Below, piece after piece: positions 12,601-23,395 of a stretch of DNA of 64,000 nt. The translations under genes were made by a program, and so were the position numbers. Origin of the DNA: Pterobdella sp. o SKG-2022 (Eukaryota; Annelida; Clitellata; Hirudinida; Piscicolidae); the NCBI GenBank assembly GCA_964035795.1, contig OZ038325.1:439901-503900 (forward strand). The letters are read 5' to 3'. Under the pieces are notes generated by a model, which worked only from the letters and a program-made list of their open reading frames with translations, had not been told where the DNA came from and ran no database searches. Within the stretch, counting starts at the first letter, position 1, and each line of letters begins with the position of its first letter.

Positions 12601-13637
12601 ATTGATAACAACATAAATAATATCAATAATAGTAGCATGAACAGTATCAATAATAATAACACAAATAATAATATAAATAATAGTGACATTGGTATTAGTG
12701 ACGACAATATCGCTAGCCTCAACTTCATCAACAAAAATAGTCTCAACAGCATTAATAATAACTTTAATAACATGAATAATAACAACGTAGACAACATCAA
12801 CACAAACACTTCAACTAACGACTCAAGCATGCTATACAACGTACTTTCCCAAGACTTGCCACCCAACTTGCAATCATCATTATCATTACCACCTCCATCT
12901 TCTTCCTCATTGTTCTTCTCGTCACCCATCATCATAGCCTCCAATCAAACGTCTCTGACGTCATTACTGACGCCTACGTCATCGGGGTCATTAGCGTCAG
13001 CACCACCCACCTCGAAGGTACTGAAGGAAACTTTGTCACAGTTACTGACACCCGACAACACTCCATCATCACCCAGTAAACAGTCCACACCCCAAAATAA
13101 GCTTAGCATCAAGGGCAAGAGTGTGGATGATAATAATAACCAGATAAAGAATATAAAGAGTGAGCCTGGTACAAATATAATCATAAAGAAGGAGAAGAAT
13201 GATTATGGCGAGGATTTGTGGGGAGTGGTGAAGGATGAAAAGATCGAAATCAAGCATGAAGTGGTTGACACCAACGACCACAAAAGTTTGTTGTTTAAAT
13301 ATAGAATAATTATAATAAAGTTCATCCTCATTATACACGGTGCTACAATGGCACGCGTGTTATAATGAGACCAGCCTTTAGTATTGAGGTTTAGTGCAGT
13401 GGTGTTGCTCAGACCACTCCACCGTATTTAGACGCCATTTGTGGATATATGAATGGCATTTGATATCCATTATATCCCTGCATCTATAGTTACACTACGT
13501 CATGACCACCAGAGCATGTGGACAGTGCAGATCTGGTGTCAGTGTTCAACCCAGTGTTGGATAAGTTGTGGAACCAAGTGCCCGAGTCCCTGCCCTTCAG
13601 ACAACCTGTCAACCCTGAGAAGCTTGGCATCCCTGTC

Positions 13638-13692
<55 letters not shown>

Positions 13693-16625
13693 TAGGTGTG
13701 TAAGGAGTGTATGTGGTGGTGTTGTGGGTGGGTAGTGATGGGGGATGTGATGAAATCAATAGAGAACCTTCAAACCACCACCCACTGATACATAATGGTA
13801 TCATGATGATATGGCATCAGGTGGCTATCCGGGTGTTATCTAGTGTCAACAGGACCCTGGAGGTCGGAAAGCAAGTGAAGAGTCGATTCAAGGTGAGGCA
13901 TCAATTTAAATAACCCACCATCACTAACCTTACTCACCACCACCCCAACAGGACTGTTGCCACAACAGCCTATCATACAAGGTGAAGACAGTGTTTGCTT
14001 TTGTGGAGATCGGAGGAACAGAGGTGTGTTTCTTTGGCATGCATGTGCAAGAGTACCCTTCAGAGTGCCCCCCTCCTAACCACCGGTATGTGCTTCTTGT
14101 ATGTGTTGTAGTAGCTGGTGGGGGTTGTATGAAGCCATGTTTTAGTGGATGGTATGAACCCATCTTGATCTACAGGCGCTTGTACATTGCATACCTGGAC
14201 AGTGTAAATGTTTTTCAACCTCGGCAACACCGAACTGCAGTCTACCACGAGATCCTTCTCTCCTACCTGCATTATGCTCGCTCTCTCGGGTTGGTTTATC
14301 AATGATGAATATCAGATGTGGACATGTGATGCACAACATACAACACCACAGGTTTCTGACGGCCCACATCTGGGCCTGTCCTCCTTCAGAGGGTGATGAC
14401 TACATTTTCCACTGCCACCCTTCCGAACAGAAGATCCCCAAGCCCAAACGACTGCAGGAGTGGTACAGACGTATGCTTGATCGGGCTGTTGATGAGAGGG
14501 TGGTTGTGGAGTACAAGGTGGGTTGAGGTGGTGTAGTGTTGTTGCAGATGTCTAATTATATCACTCATTACAGGATATTCTGCAAGATGCAGTCGATGGA
14601 GGGTTGGAATGCCTGGCAGGACTGCCGTACTTTGAAGGAGATTTTTGGCCAACCATTCTTGAAGAGATGATCTCAGAAGTTCGAGCTAGGGAGGAGGGGG
14701 AGGAGGATGTAGATGAGGACTCCCTTCTCTCTAAACCTGCGCCCTCTGACAAACGCAAGCCTCCCAAAAAGAACTCTAAGAAGCGACCCAAAAACAGGAC
14801 CCAGGCATCTTCATCCTCCCACTCTGACCTACTCCTCAAGCTGATGGGCAACATGGAGAAGTACAAGGAAGTGTTCTTTGTGGTCCACCTGCAGAATGAC
14901 GTGTACCCTCACAACCAGCATCAGCACCCACCATGCACCACCCCATCCTCTCTTCTTCCCATCGTCGACCCAGACCCTCCCATGAACACTGACCTGATGG
15001 ATGGCAGAGATGCCTTCTTGACCCTGTGCAGGGAGCGCCACTTGGAATTCTCTTCGTTGAGACGAGCCAAGTACTCCACCATGGTGATGTTGTGTGAGTT
15101 GCATGGCCAGATGAGTGAGTCATCATTGTCGTCTGCATGCCATCGGTGCAAGGCATCCGTGGAGACTCGATACCATTGTGAACAGTGTGGAGATTATGAC
15201 TTGTGTCTCAGTTGCTACCCTCAAGTCAAACACCCCCACAAGATGACCAAGGTGGGCCTGGGTCTAGATGGGCGAGGGGAAGGAGAGGGCAGAAAGACAT
15301 CCTTGCAAAAGTATGAACATGCTCTCCTACACGCTTCCTCTTGTCGCAATGGAAACTGTCGCATGGGAAGTTGTCTGCGCATGAAACAACTGATTGCCCA
15401 CATGAACAAGTGTGCAGGCAAAGCGGCTTGTGGAGTGTGTTCCCAAATAAAGAGGTTGTGTCTGATGCATGCAAGAAACTGTAGAGAGGTTGGTCGTTGT
15501 TTTGTGCCTCGGTGTGACCAGATCAGACGTCGACTGGAGCAGAAAAGGACTAATGAACGTCTGCAGCATGACTTGATGGTGAGGAGAAGGATTCAGAACA
15601 TGAGGCACCATCCTTCACCTGTGTCAGCTATTGCTGATGAGGGAGAGGCTGACAACAACAAGAACCCTACTCCCTCACCTGCTCACAAGTCTGCCAACAT
15701 GATGAGTGAAGTGGCTGATGCTGACGTCATGAGGCAGATGATCACCCCCCAAAAGAACTTCTCCAGAACTCAGCTTGACTCTCAACTAATGCAGCAGTCA
15801 CCACATTTGATGCAGCAACAGTCTCCGCAGCAGATGAGGCAACAACATTTTCCAGAAACGTCCCCCATGCAGTCATTTGAGATACAAGCCCCCAACAATA
15901 TCTCTGACAACTTCTACCAGGGCATGTTCCCTTCTCCCACCAAGAACCTCAACCACCTTCCAGAACACATACCTTCACCACAAATGTATTCACCATCCCA
16001 CCTTCGACCTGAGGTTCCATTTCCACCCAACTACTCCTCACCCAACAAACAACGACTTCTCTACCTACAACAACAGCAACAATATCAACAACAACAGTAC
16101 ATCATGATGCAACAAGGAAGGCAGAACAATAAACACAACCAATATGGCCACTTCAACCAACAACAATATCGTCAACGCTTGATGATGCAACACAAAATGA
16201 TTCCTCAAAACAACAACTCATATCCATTCCAACAACAACCACAACAACATCTACAACAGTTCCAAAACATGCCTGAAATGACATCACAACAACAGATGAT
16301 TACGTCAAATCAACAACAAAAACAACACATGATGCAGCATATGGTTTCTCAGCAACAGTACATCCAACAAACACAAAAAATGATGCATCAGTCACAATTC
16401 ATACAGCAACAACAGTTGATGCCAACACAACAACACCATCACTTGATGCCTCCTCAACAACAATCACAACTACTACAACAACAATCTCAACAATTAATAC
16501 AACAACCACAACAAATATTACAACAACAACAACTAATACAACAACAACCATCACACCATCTTCTGCAACAACAACTACTACCCCCATCGCAAGCTACACA
16601 ACAACACAAATCCTTCCCTCCATAA
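9658..16625 (+). CDS. CREBBP/EP300: CBP/p300 histone acetyltransferase, bromodomain-RING-PHD segment missing
   Basis: CBP/p300 is a nuclear transcriptional co-activator that acetylates histones and other proteins. Exons: 9658-9727, 9931-11040, 11212-11770, 11918-12020, 12187-12460, 12527-13285, 13513-13634, 13821-13892, 13952-14085, 14176-14289, 14352-14517 and 14574-16625 (stop 16623-16625). The total is 5535 nt, 1844 residues, all phases consistent. The N-terminus reads [14 protein letters not shown] then FSLPDEL, as in CBP. TAZ1 spans exons 2-3 ([16 protein letters not shown]). KIX begins at [11 protein letters not shown] and continues through exons 4-5. The bromodomain begins ([21 protein letters not shown]) but breaks off at 13634. 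The next exon is already the HAT core. HAT residues seen: [29 protein letters not shown] and LQEWY (equivalents of p300 Trp1436 and Tyr1467). ZZ and TAZ2 fingers are intact. The tail is Gln-rich and I see no NCBD. Poly-Asn tracts flank TAZ1 and KIX. Start at 9658 (MKM) is preferred over 9664. Confidence 0.95.
11806..11896 (+). repeat. Short tandem repeat in a CBP intron
   Basis: Imperfect copies of a CATCCATCTATATAT-like unit fill most of the 147-bp intron that splits the KIX domain. Confidence 0.8.
13642..13690 (+). repeat. (GT)n microsatellite at the CBP internal break
   Basis: About 24 GT units in the CBP intron, starting within 8 bp of the donor after LGIP. The expected bromodomain, RING and PHD exons should lie where this 186-bp intron (13635-13820) is. 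Confidence 0.95.
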
Positions 16626-17195
16626 TCATGGTGCTAAATCCCTTCCACCCCTGGTGCCAGCCACCTTCACAACACACTGCCTTCTCTTGAAGTGCCCTCT
16701 CTCACACACCTTCTTTCTTACCTTTTGTACACACCAAATTGCTTACTTTTGAGTTGAAGACTGATCATGTATTCACCATTTAAGTTTGTATGTTTTATTC
16801 TTATCATATTCTACACCTTGTTCTGCCCCCTACCTGCAAGGCGATTGGATTCAATTTATTTAACCTGAAGAATCATTGTTAGTTTATTTTGTACATAACA
16901 TGGTGTCTTGTAAATCATGCAGTGTTTCTCCGCCATAGTTTATTCACCTTATCATTACTATTTGTAGTATTTCTCAAATAAAGTCTTGATATTTTATTTT
17001 CTTTTAATAAAAAATTCGACGTCTTTAATTCAAAATAAAACGATCTTATGAAAATAATTTGGTCTAACAACGGAATGGCAGTGAGAATGAATGATTGCAT
17101 GAATAAGTGGATGAATTGCTCAATGAATAGGTGGGTGGGTGGAATCTAAAAAGCACAAAGAATGAAACTGGCACATGGTGAGTCATAATGCTTCA
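16626..17195. other. 3' UTR and convergent spacer, CBP to myosin light chain
   Basis: AT-rich sequence with no gene. It holds the CBP 3' UTR, with the likely poly(A) signal at 16977-16982, and presumably the 3' UTR of the minus-strand light-chain gene. Confidence 0.6.
16977..16982 (+). terminator. Poly(A) signal candidate for CBP
   Basis: A canonical AATAAA about 350 bp after the CBP stop codon, followed by a T-rich stretch. Confidence 0.6.
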
Positions 17196-18090
17196 TCATT
17201 GGTCATCTTTCTTTCCATGTTTGAGGATGCGAGTGAACTCCACGTAGTCAAAGTTTCCATCCCTTATTGGGGCCTCCCTGTACATCTTGTCCACCTGGGT
17301 GTTTATACAGATATTACAACATCCCTGTTGTGAGTGTTGTCACTGAGGTTACATGATTTGAAAAAAAACCTCACCTCCTCCTCAGTGAAGCGATCTCCCA
17401 TTGACATGAGAAGGTCTTTAAGACGATCCTCATTTATGTAGCCTGTGTGAGGTAGGTGGATGGTGTGTCGTGATATACACACACAAACTCAAACAGAAAC
17501 ATTAATAAACAGAACATCAATAGAAAATAACCCAAATTATCTCACAAATTCACCTTTATTATCCTCATCAAAGCAGGCGAAGGCATTCCTTATGACTTCT
17601 TCGGGATCAGTTCCAATGAGTTTCTCACAAAACATAGTGAGAAACATGGTGAAGTTCATGGGGCCTGGGGCCTCACACATCATAGCATCCAACTCCATAT
17701 CTGTGGGGGCCTTGCCTTGAGGGTGGGCAGGTTGTGTGGGTTTAGTGGTTGTAAGTGTGATGATCATTGTGGTTATAAGTGAGTATAGATTGAACCTAGA
17801 GAAGCTAGCATGTCGTGCAGGTCTTCCTTGTCAATGAAGCCATCTTGATTTTGGTCGAAAAGGTTGAAGGCTTCCTTGAATTCCTGCATCTGAGCCTGTT
17901 ATGTTGATATTGAATTTTTATTTTAGATCACTTATTGAATTATAAAACAAAAATTTTTGTTCAATCAAACACTATTTTGATTGATAAAAGAAAAGAATGA
18001 TGGTGATACCTTGTCAAACATGGCAAAGATGTTAGAAGTGGCTCTCTGGGCCCTCTTCTTTACTCCCTTTGATGTCTTTGCTTTCGACAT
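17196..18090 (-). CDS. Myosin regulatory light chain (non-muscle/smooth type)
   Basis: The regulatory light chain binds the neck of myosin II and switches the motor on when phosphorylated. Five exons join cleanly: 18010-18090, 17796-17895, 17554-17715, 17375-17442 and 17196-17294 (510 nt, 169 residues), close to the usual 170-172. The N-terminus is basic ([13 protein letters not shown]) and carries the Thr-Ser pair that myosin light chain kinase and Rho kinase phosphorylate. The first EF-hand is intact ([14 protein letters not shown]). [18 protein letters not shown] and MGDRFTEEE, and a C-terminus [14 protein letters not shown], follow the MYL9/MYL12 and spaghetti-squash pattern. It is head-to-head with MAD1, with 641 bp between start codons. 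Confidence 0.96.
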
Positions 18091-18731
18091 TATTTTATGT
18101 CTGCGCAAATTAAATTCTCAAAATTTAAGTTTAAATTGTATTAATAGTTTGTCGGTTTGTAACAAAGAATTTTCTACACATAAAATCTGAATAGAGCGGT
18201 ATTTTGATAGCGAATTGATTTGATTAGTAAGTTATTTCCTATTAGCAATGCAAATGACGAGGACGGAGACAAGAATGTAAAATATGTATTCTGAATAATT
18301 AAATAGACACAATTAAAATATCCAATTGATTAATTTGAGAAAATAATTAATCTAATAAATATTCATCAAACATTTTGTAATATCGAAATCATCTTCAACT
18401 TCCTTTAACTAATTGATAAAAAGTCAAAACTTATGGGGCTCTTAAGATAAACAAAAAATCCTTTGAATTACAAAAAAACGTAACATCAAAGACCAAAAAA
18501 CTCACTTTTGGAAATAAAATGACAAATCTAGATAGTTGTTGACAATTTCAATGCGACAATAAGATCCGGATTGTGGTAGGTATGCATAGGTGAATGTTTG
18601 AATTTATTTAAAAGTTTTAATAAATTTTTTTTTGGATTATTGAAGTTTTTAATAAATGTAAAAAATTTTTTTTTGAATTGTGAAAAGTGAGACTGAAGCT
18701 AATAACATTTAAATTTTGGCGTGTTTGTAAT
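18091..18731. promoter_or_regulatory. Divergent promoter region, myosin light chain / MAD1
   Basis: 641 bp separates two oppositely oriented start codons. The sequence is AT-rich with no ORF of note. Both 5' UTRs and promoters should be here. I could not pick out specific boxes with confidence. Confidence 0.5.
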
Positions 18732-19849
18732 ATGGCCCGGGAAGAAAATACTGCTATTCTAGAAATTGAAAGGAATTTTTATAAGAATATAGATGAAAAA
18801 AAAAGAAAAAGAGAAAATGACGAAGGTTTTTAAAAACTTTATTTATTTTGTTGTAATATGTCTTGAAACAAAAGCTACTTTGAAAAAAATATTGTCACTA
18901 AAAACAAATGAATATAATATATATATATAAATAAATATCAATAAAGAATTTAAATAAGTTGAAAAAAATTGTTAGAAGATGACTGGCAACGCAAAAGGAT
19001 GGATGTGAAGATGGCTTCAGAATTGATAACGTTGAAAAGCAAGATATCAGATTTGGAGTTGAAGTTAAAGTTTTTGAAGGACGAAATGGCGGAGCAGGTG
19101 ATCAAACATAGACAGGAGATTGACAAACTCAAGTCTTGCCATAAGGTGGTTCTTAAATATGCTTTTTTATCTAATGTTGAAAGTTGAGCATGAAATAATA
19201 TAACATGTTGCACTCTTTATTTTTAAACTATCAATAAATGTTGTAATGGTGATGAAGATTGAGAAAAAGAAAGATGAGGATGAGAGGGTTGAAGCAGGGA
19301 GGTTGGTGCAGAAGTGCCAAGGATTAATGGAAGAAAATGGGTGCATGAAAGATCAAATATCTGGTTTGAGTTCACAATTGAAGTCGAAACAAATGGAGTT
19401 CTCTAAACAGAGTCTTGAGAAGGACCTCAAGTATGAGGAGGTATGTTGGAGTATAAATGACATCACTGCTTGTAATAATAGTTCACCAACCATCCACCAT
19501 GCATTCAACAAGTAAATGAAACAAAAATGGTGACTCACCTATCAACCACCATCAGGAGAGAGAGAGATGGGGGATGGAGAGAATGGGGCTGGTGGATGAG
19601 TGTGGCAGGTTGAGAAGCGAGGGGGTCTTAGTGAGGGAGGAGAAGGAGGAGATGAGGAAGAAGATTCAATCTATGCAGAGGTCAGTTCTGTTATTTGGAT
19701 TATTTAATATCTATTATCATATATTATTCATTTATTTATTATTTCAAATTTATTATTAAATTGAAGCAAATCAGACGAGTGGACAGCATGGCAACATGAG
19801 AAGCAGGATATGCAAGATCGTATCAGTCTTCTGCAACATCAGCTCAATG

Positions 19850-19907
<58 letters not shown>

Positions 19908-20309
19908 CCCACACAGCAACAGGAGATGGACAAGAGCAGGAGGGAGAGGTCTGATGAAGGGAGGCAAGTTGAGAAGCTGCAGAGGGAGATTGACTACCTC
20001 AAGTAGATTATTATTTTTGCTTTTGTTATTCATATGATGATTATTATTATTGTTTTGAACAGAATGATGAGACAAAATGACACACTTTTGCATGAAAAAG
20101 TCAATTCTTATGAAGCCAAGCTGCACCGGTCATAATAATAAGAATAATAAAAGATTTTAATAATAATAATAATATGATTTTTAATAATACCAATAATAGT
20201 GATAATATTTGCAATAATGTCAGTAACAATTGTTCAGACTGGCAAACAGGAATAAAAATATGGAAGCAGTTGAAGAAGAGAATAAGGTTGATAATAAAAA
20301 AATGATTTT

Positions 20310-20346
<37 letters not shown>

Positions 20347-23027
20347 GGCTGTTCAGAAGCTCAGGAAGAGCTTGGAGGAGTATGAGGAGATGGTGCACAA
20401 AATCCCCAATGTCAAGTGCTCTATTGCTTTTATTATTCCTATTATTGTTATTGTTTCTATGGTTATAATTTCTATTTCCGTTATTATTATGATTTATTAT
20501 TTTTTTTATTTCTACTTATTCTTGTGTTTAATCTCATTTTCTTCACCATCACACCTCCTCAGCTCGGGTTCGGAGGTGGTGACCCTGGTCCAAAAGTTGA
20601 GGACAGAGTGCCAATACTTGAGCGTGTGTAAAGGCGATGTTGAGGGAAGGTCAGTGCTGTTTCAATATCTTTATTATTATTTCCTTTTATTATTAGAACT
20701 CAATATTATTATTGTTATTATTATTTTGACGCAAACATGAGGAAGCACTCTTGACAGGTTGAAGACGGCGGAAGCTGATGTGGAGAGGTTGAGTAGGGAA
20801 GTGGACAGACTCACCGATGACGTCAGCACTCGTCGCCATGACAACCATCTGCTGAAGAATAAGCTGCACAACATCGACAATAAAGTGTCCCTCCTCACTG
20901 TGGTCTGGAAGCCCTGTTATTATTATTTTTATTTTTAATATTGTTCTCATTATATAGCTTTATCATTTTTGGAATTTATGATTATTATTATTATTATTAT
21001 TGCCAGGAAAGAGACAAGTACAAGATGTACATTGATTCAAACCTGTCATTTGGAGATCTGCCTCAGGTGATAATAGTAAAAATAAAAGTAAAAGTGATAA
21101 TAATAATAAAATTTCCACAGGTGATGGTGGGTAAAGTTGAAATGCTGGAAGAGATAAAGGTGTGTTGAAGAAGATGATGATGATAATGAGGGTGATGTGG
21201 TGATGATGATAATGAGGGTGATGTGGTGATGATGATAATGATGATGATGTGGTGATAATGATAATGATGTGGTGGTTATGAGGAGGAGGATGATATCAAT
21301 AAAGTAATGATAATGATGCCACTACAGAAAAGGTTAGAGAGTCATGTGACGTCACAAGAACAAACATGTGCCAAGTTGCAAACTAGAGTTGAAGAAGTGG
21401 GTGATGGTGGAGAGGATATGATGATGATGATGATGATGGTGATATTGGAATGATGATGATGGTGGTAATGATGAAATCTCATGAGATCGATTAATAAATA
21501 GTTGGAGGAGAGGTTACAAAAAGCCACATTTACCACACAACAACCACCACCATCATCTTCCTCTTCTTCAGTTGATGTAGAAGCCCTAAAGTTAGTATGC
21601 AAGGGTGGTGTTGGGGCTGGATTCAAGTCCTAAGGTGGGATGACCTTCATGTTTTGGCCATCCTCATTATCTATTCACACCTCATTATATATTCACAGAA
21701 CTAAAATCAGCCAATTAGAAAGTGAAAAAAAAGCACTTGCTTATGAGGCCTCGAGAAGCAAAAGAATGGTGGGTGGTGGGATGGTAGAGTGCTATGCTGT
21801 AAAAAATATCCTGCTACCCAAATCTGAGACTCATATAGAGTCATTTAAATTGTGAGCTTTTTTACAAATCCGTGACTTTAACTCACACACACACAGGGCT
21901 TGTATGATCCCTGCACGACCAAGGTGATTACAGTATTGGACAACCCTTTCACCCAGGTTAGATACGGTGTTTTGCAGTCTCTGCTATGGCATATACATCT
22001 TATTACAACTCTCAGAAACGCAGGTCTGTAGTGGTGGAATGTCAGTCTCTCAGGCAAGAGAACCAACTGCTCAAGACCAAGCTCAAGGTTTATATTACTC
22101 TTGGTGGTTCAGTTTTTTTGTTTATGCGCAATTTTTTTAAATGGTTAAATATTTTTTGTCAATGTTTTTCATCAACCATTCTTCAACCACCATGTCATCT
22201 CGCCAAATGTTTCAATGCTCACAAACCCACATGGCAGCTGGCTAAGGAAGGTTCTGAAGACTTGACTGTCAGATCTAGCAAGATGATAGCCTCTATAGGG
22301 ACAGTGGAAGAGCAGCTTAGTATGTGGTGGTGTGGGTGTAGAGAGGATGTGGGGATGGGATGGACTTGGGTGGGTGTAGAAAGGATGTGGGGATGGGTGT
22401 GGGTAGAGAGAATGGTTTGTTTGGGAGGTATAAGTAATTAGACGAGAGAGTGGTAGGTTGAAGTTGCAGAAAAAATGACAACCTCTTCAAACACCCACAG
22501 AGCTGAAACAGCAACTACAGAGCCATGAGTTGATGATGAAGAGGTTGACAGAGAATTATGAGGAGGTCTCAGATGGATTCAAGAGGCTCATTAGTGCTCT
22601 TCTGGGCTACCGTATCGAGAGGGTGGGTGGCGTTGGGCGTTGAGATGTAGGTGTGTGGCTTAATGAAATGCTGTCACAAATGTTGATGCACCATCATCAG
22701 GTAGCGAAACGGAAGTACAAGGTGACCAACAACATGAGTCAGGAACCTGATCACTGCTTTATCTTCGAGGTCGTTATCATCTCTTTATTGATGTTATTCT
22801 AATCTCTCTTTGCTGGTCTGAAGATCAACCAATCTTCAGCCAACCATTCACACACACACAAACCCACACAGGAAACAAAAGAAGGAGACCTCCAGTTGAT
22901 ATTGAACGAATATCTAAAAGAGAATTTCAGAGACCTGATCGACAAGCACATCACCTCCTCCTCCTCCTCCTCCTCCTCCTACCCCCTCTTCATGGCCGCT
23001 GTCAACTTCAGACTGCACCAGACTTGA
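18732..23027 (+). CDS. MAD1L1: MAD1 spindle assembly checkpoint protein
   Basis: MAD1 sits at unattached kinetochores, holds MAD2 in its closed form and seeds the mitotic checkpoint complex. I join 22 exons: 18732-18825, 18976-19145, 19258-19440, 19556-19680, 19767-19848, 19917-20002, 20063-20128, 20238-20286, 20357-20410, 20576-20649, 20758-20902, 21007-21066, 21121-21159, 21328-21396, 21502-21590, 21699-21768, 21897-21956, 22016-22087, 22238-22319, 22501-22622, 22701-22769 and 22872-23027. The sum is 2016 nt, 671 residues (human 718). Most of the protein is coiled coil. The MAD2-interaction motif is visible in exon 17 as KVITVLDNP, fitting the K-hydrophobic...P pattern of human KVLHMSLNP. 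The C-terminal RWD-like domain follows (LLGYRIERV, HCFIFE, LQLILNEYL). The RLK motif before it reads RLT. The last exon has an eight-Ser run. The start of exon 10 (GGAG acceptor) is the least certain junction. Confidence 0.92.
19850..19906 (+). repeat. (TATC)n microsatellite in a MAD1 intron
   Basis: About 14 TATC units fill nearly the whole 68-bp intron between exons 5 and 6, starting right at the donor. Confidence 0.95.
20312..20345 (+). repeat. (ATT)n microsatellite in a MAD1 intron
   Basis: Eleven ATT units directly upstream of the acceptor at 20356. ATT/AAT runs of this kind recur throughout 20-38 kb and are not all listed. Confidence 0.9.
21176..21270 (+). repeat. GATGAT-rich tandem repeat in a MAD1 intron
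   Basis: Repeated GATGATGATAATGAGGGTGATGTGGT units (about 25-30 bp) plus GAT triplets fill most of the intron between exons 13 and 14. Confidence 0.8.
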
Positions 23028-23395
23028 TCCTCATATATTCATTATTTATTCATAATTTTTATTTTTTTTAAATTTTGCTTTTATTTTGTTGTTATTTTAG
23101 ATTTTTTTATTTAAACGATTTTGAATTTCATCAAGTATATTCTGACGTCACTAAATATCAAGCTGATTATGCTGGCATCATGGTCGCCATAATAAATACC
23201 ACGTGATCATGATGAGGTGATGATGACATGGTAGTGGTGATGATGATGATATGTTGGTTATAATGATGATGATATGATGATAGAAAAACGAGTATTGAAA
23301 GTCTAAAAGTTATGTAAACGAAAGAGAATGGTATGGCGGTGTTTGGTACAAATGTTGAGGCACTGATAAAATGTACAATCGGTGAAGCTAGCTTC
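23028..23395. other. Convergent spacer MAD1 to RhoGAP gene
   Basis: T-rich then GATGAT-rich DNA between two tail-to-tail genes. It holds both 3' UTRs. No ORF is convincing. Confidence 0.6.
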
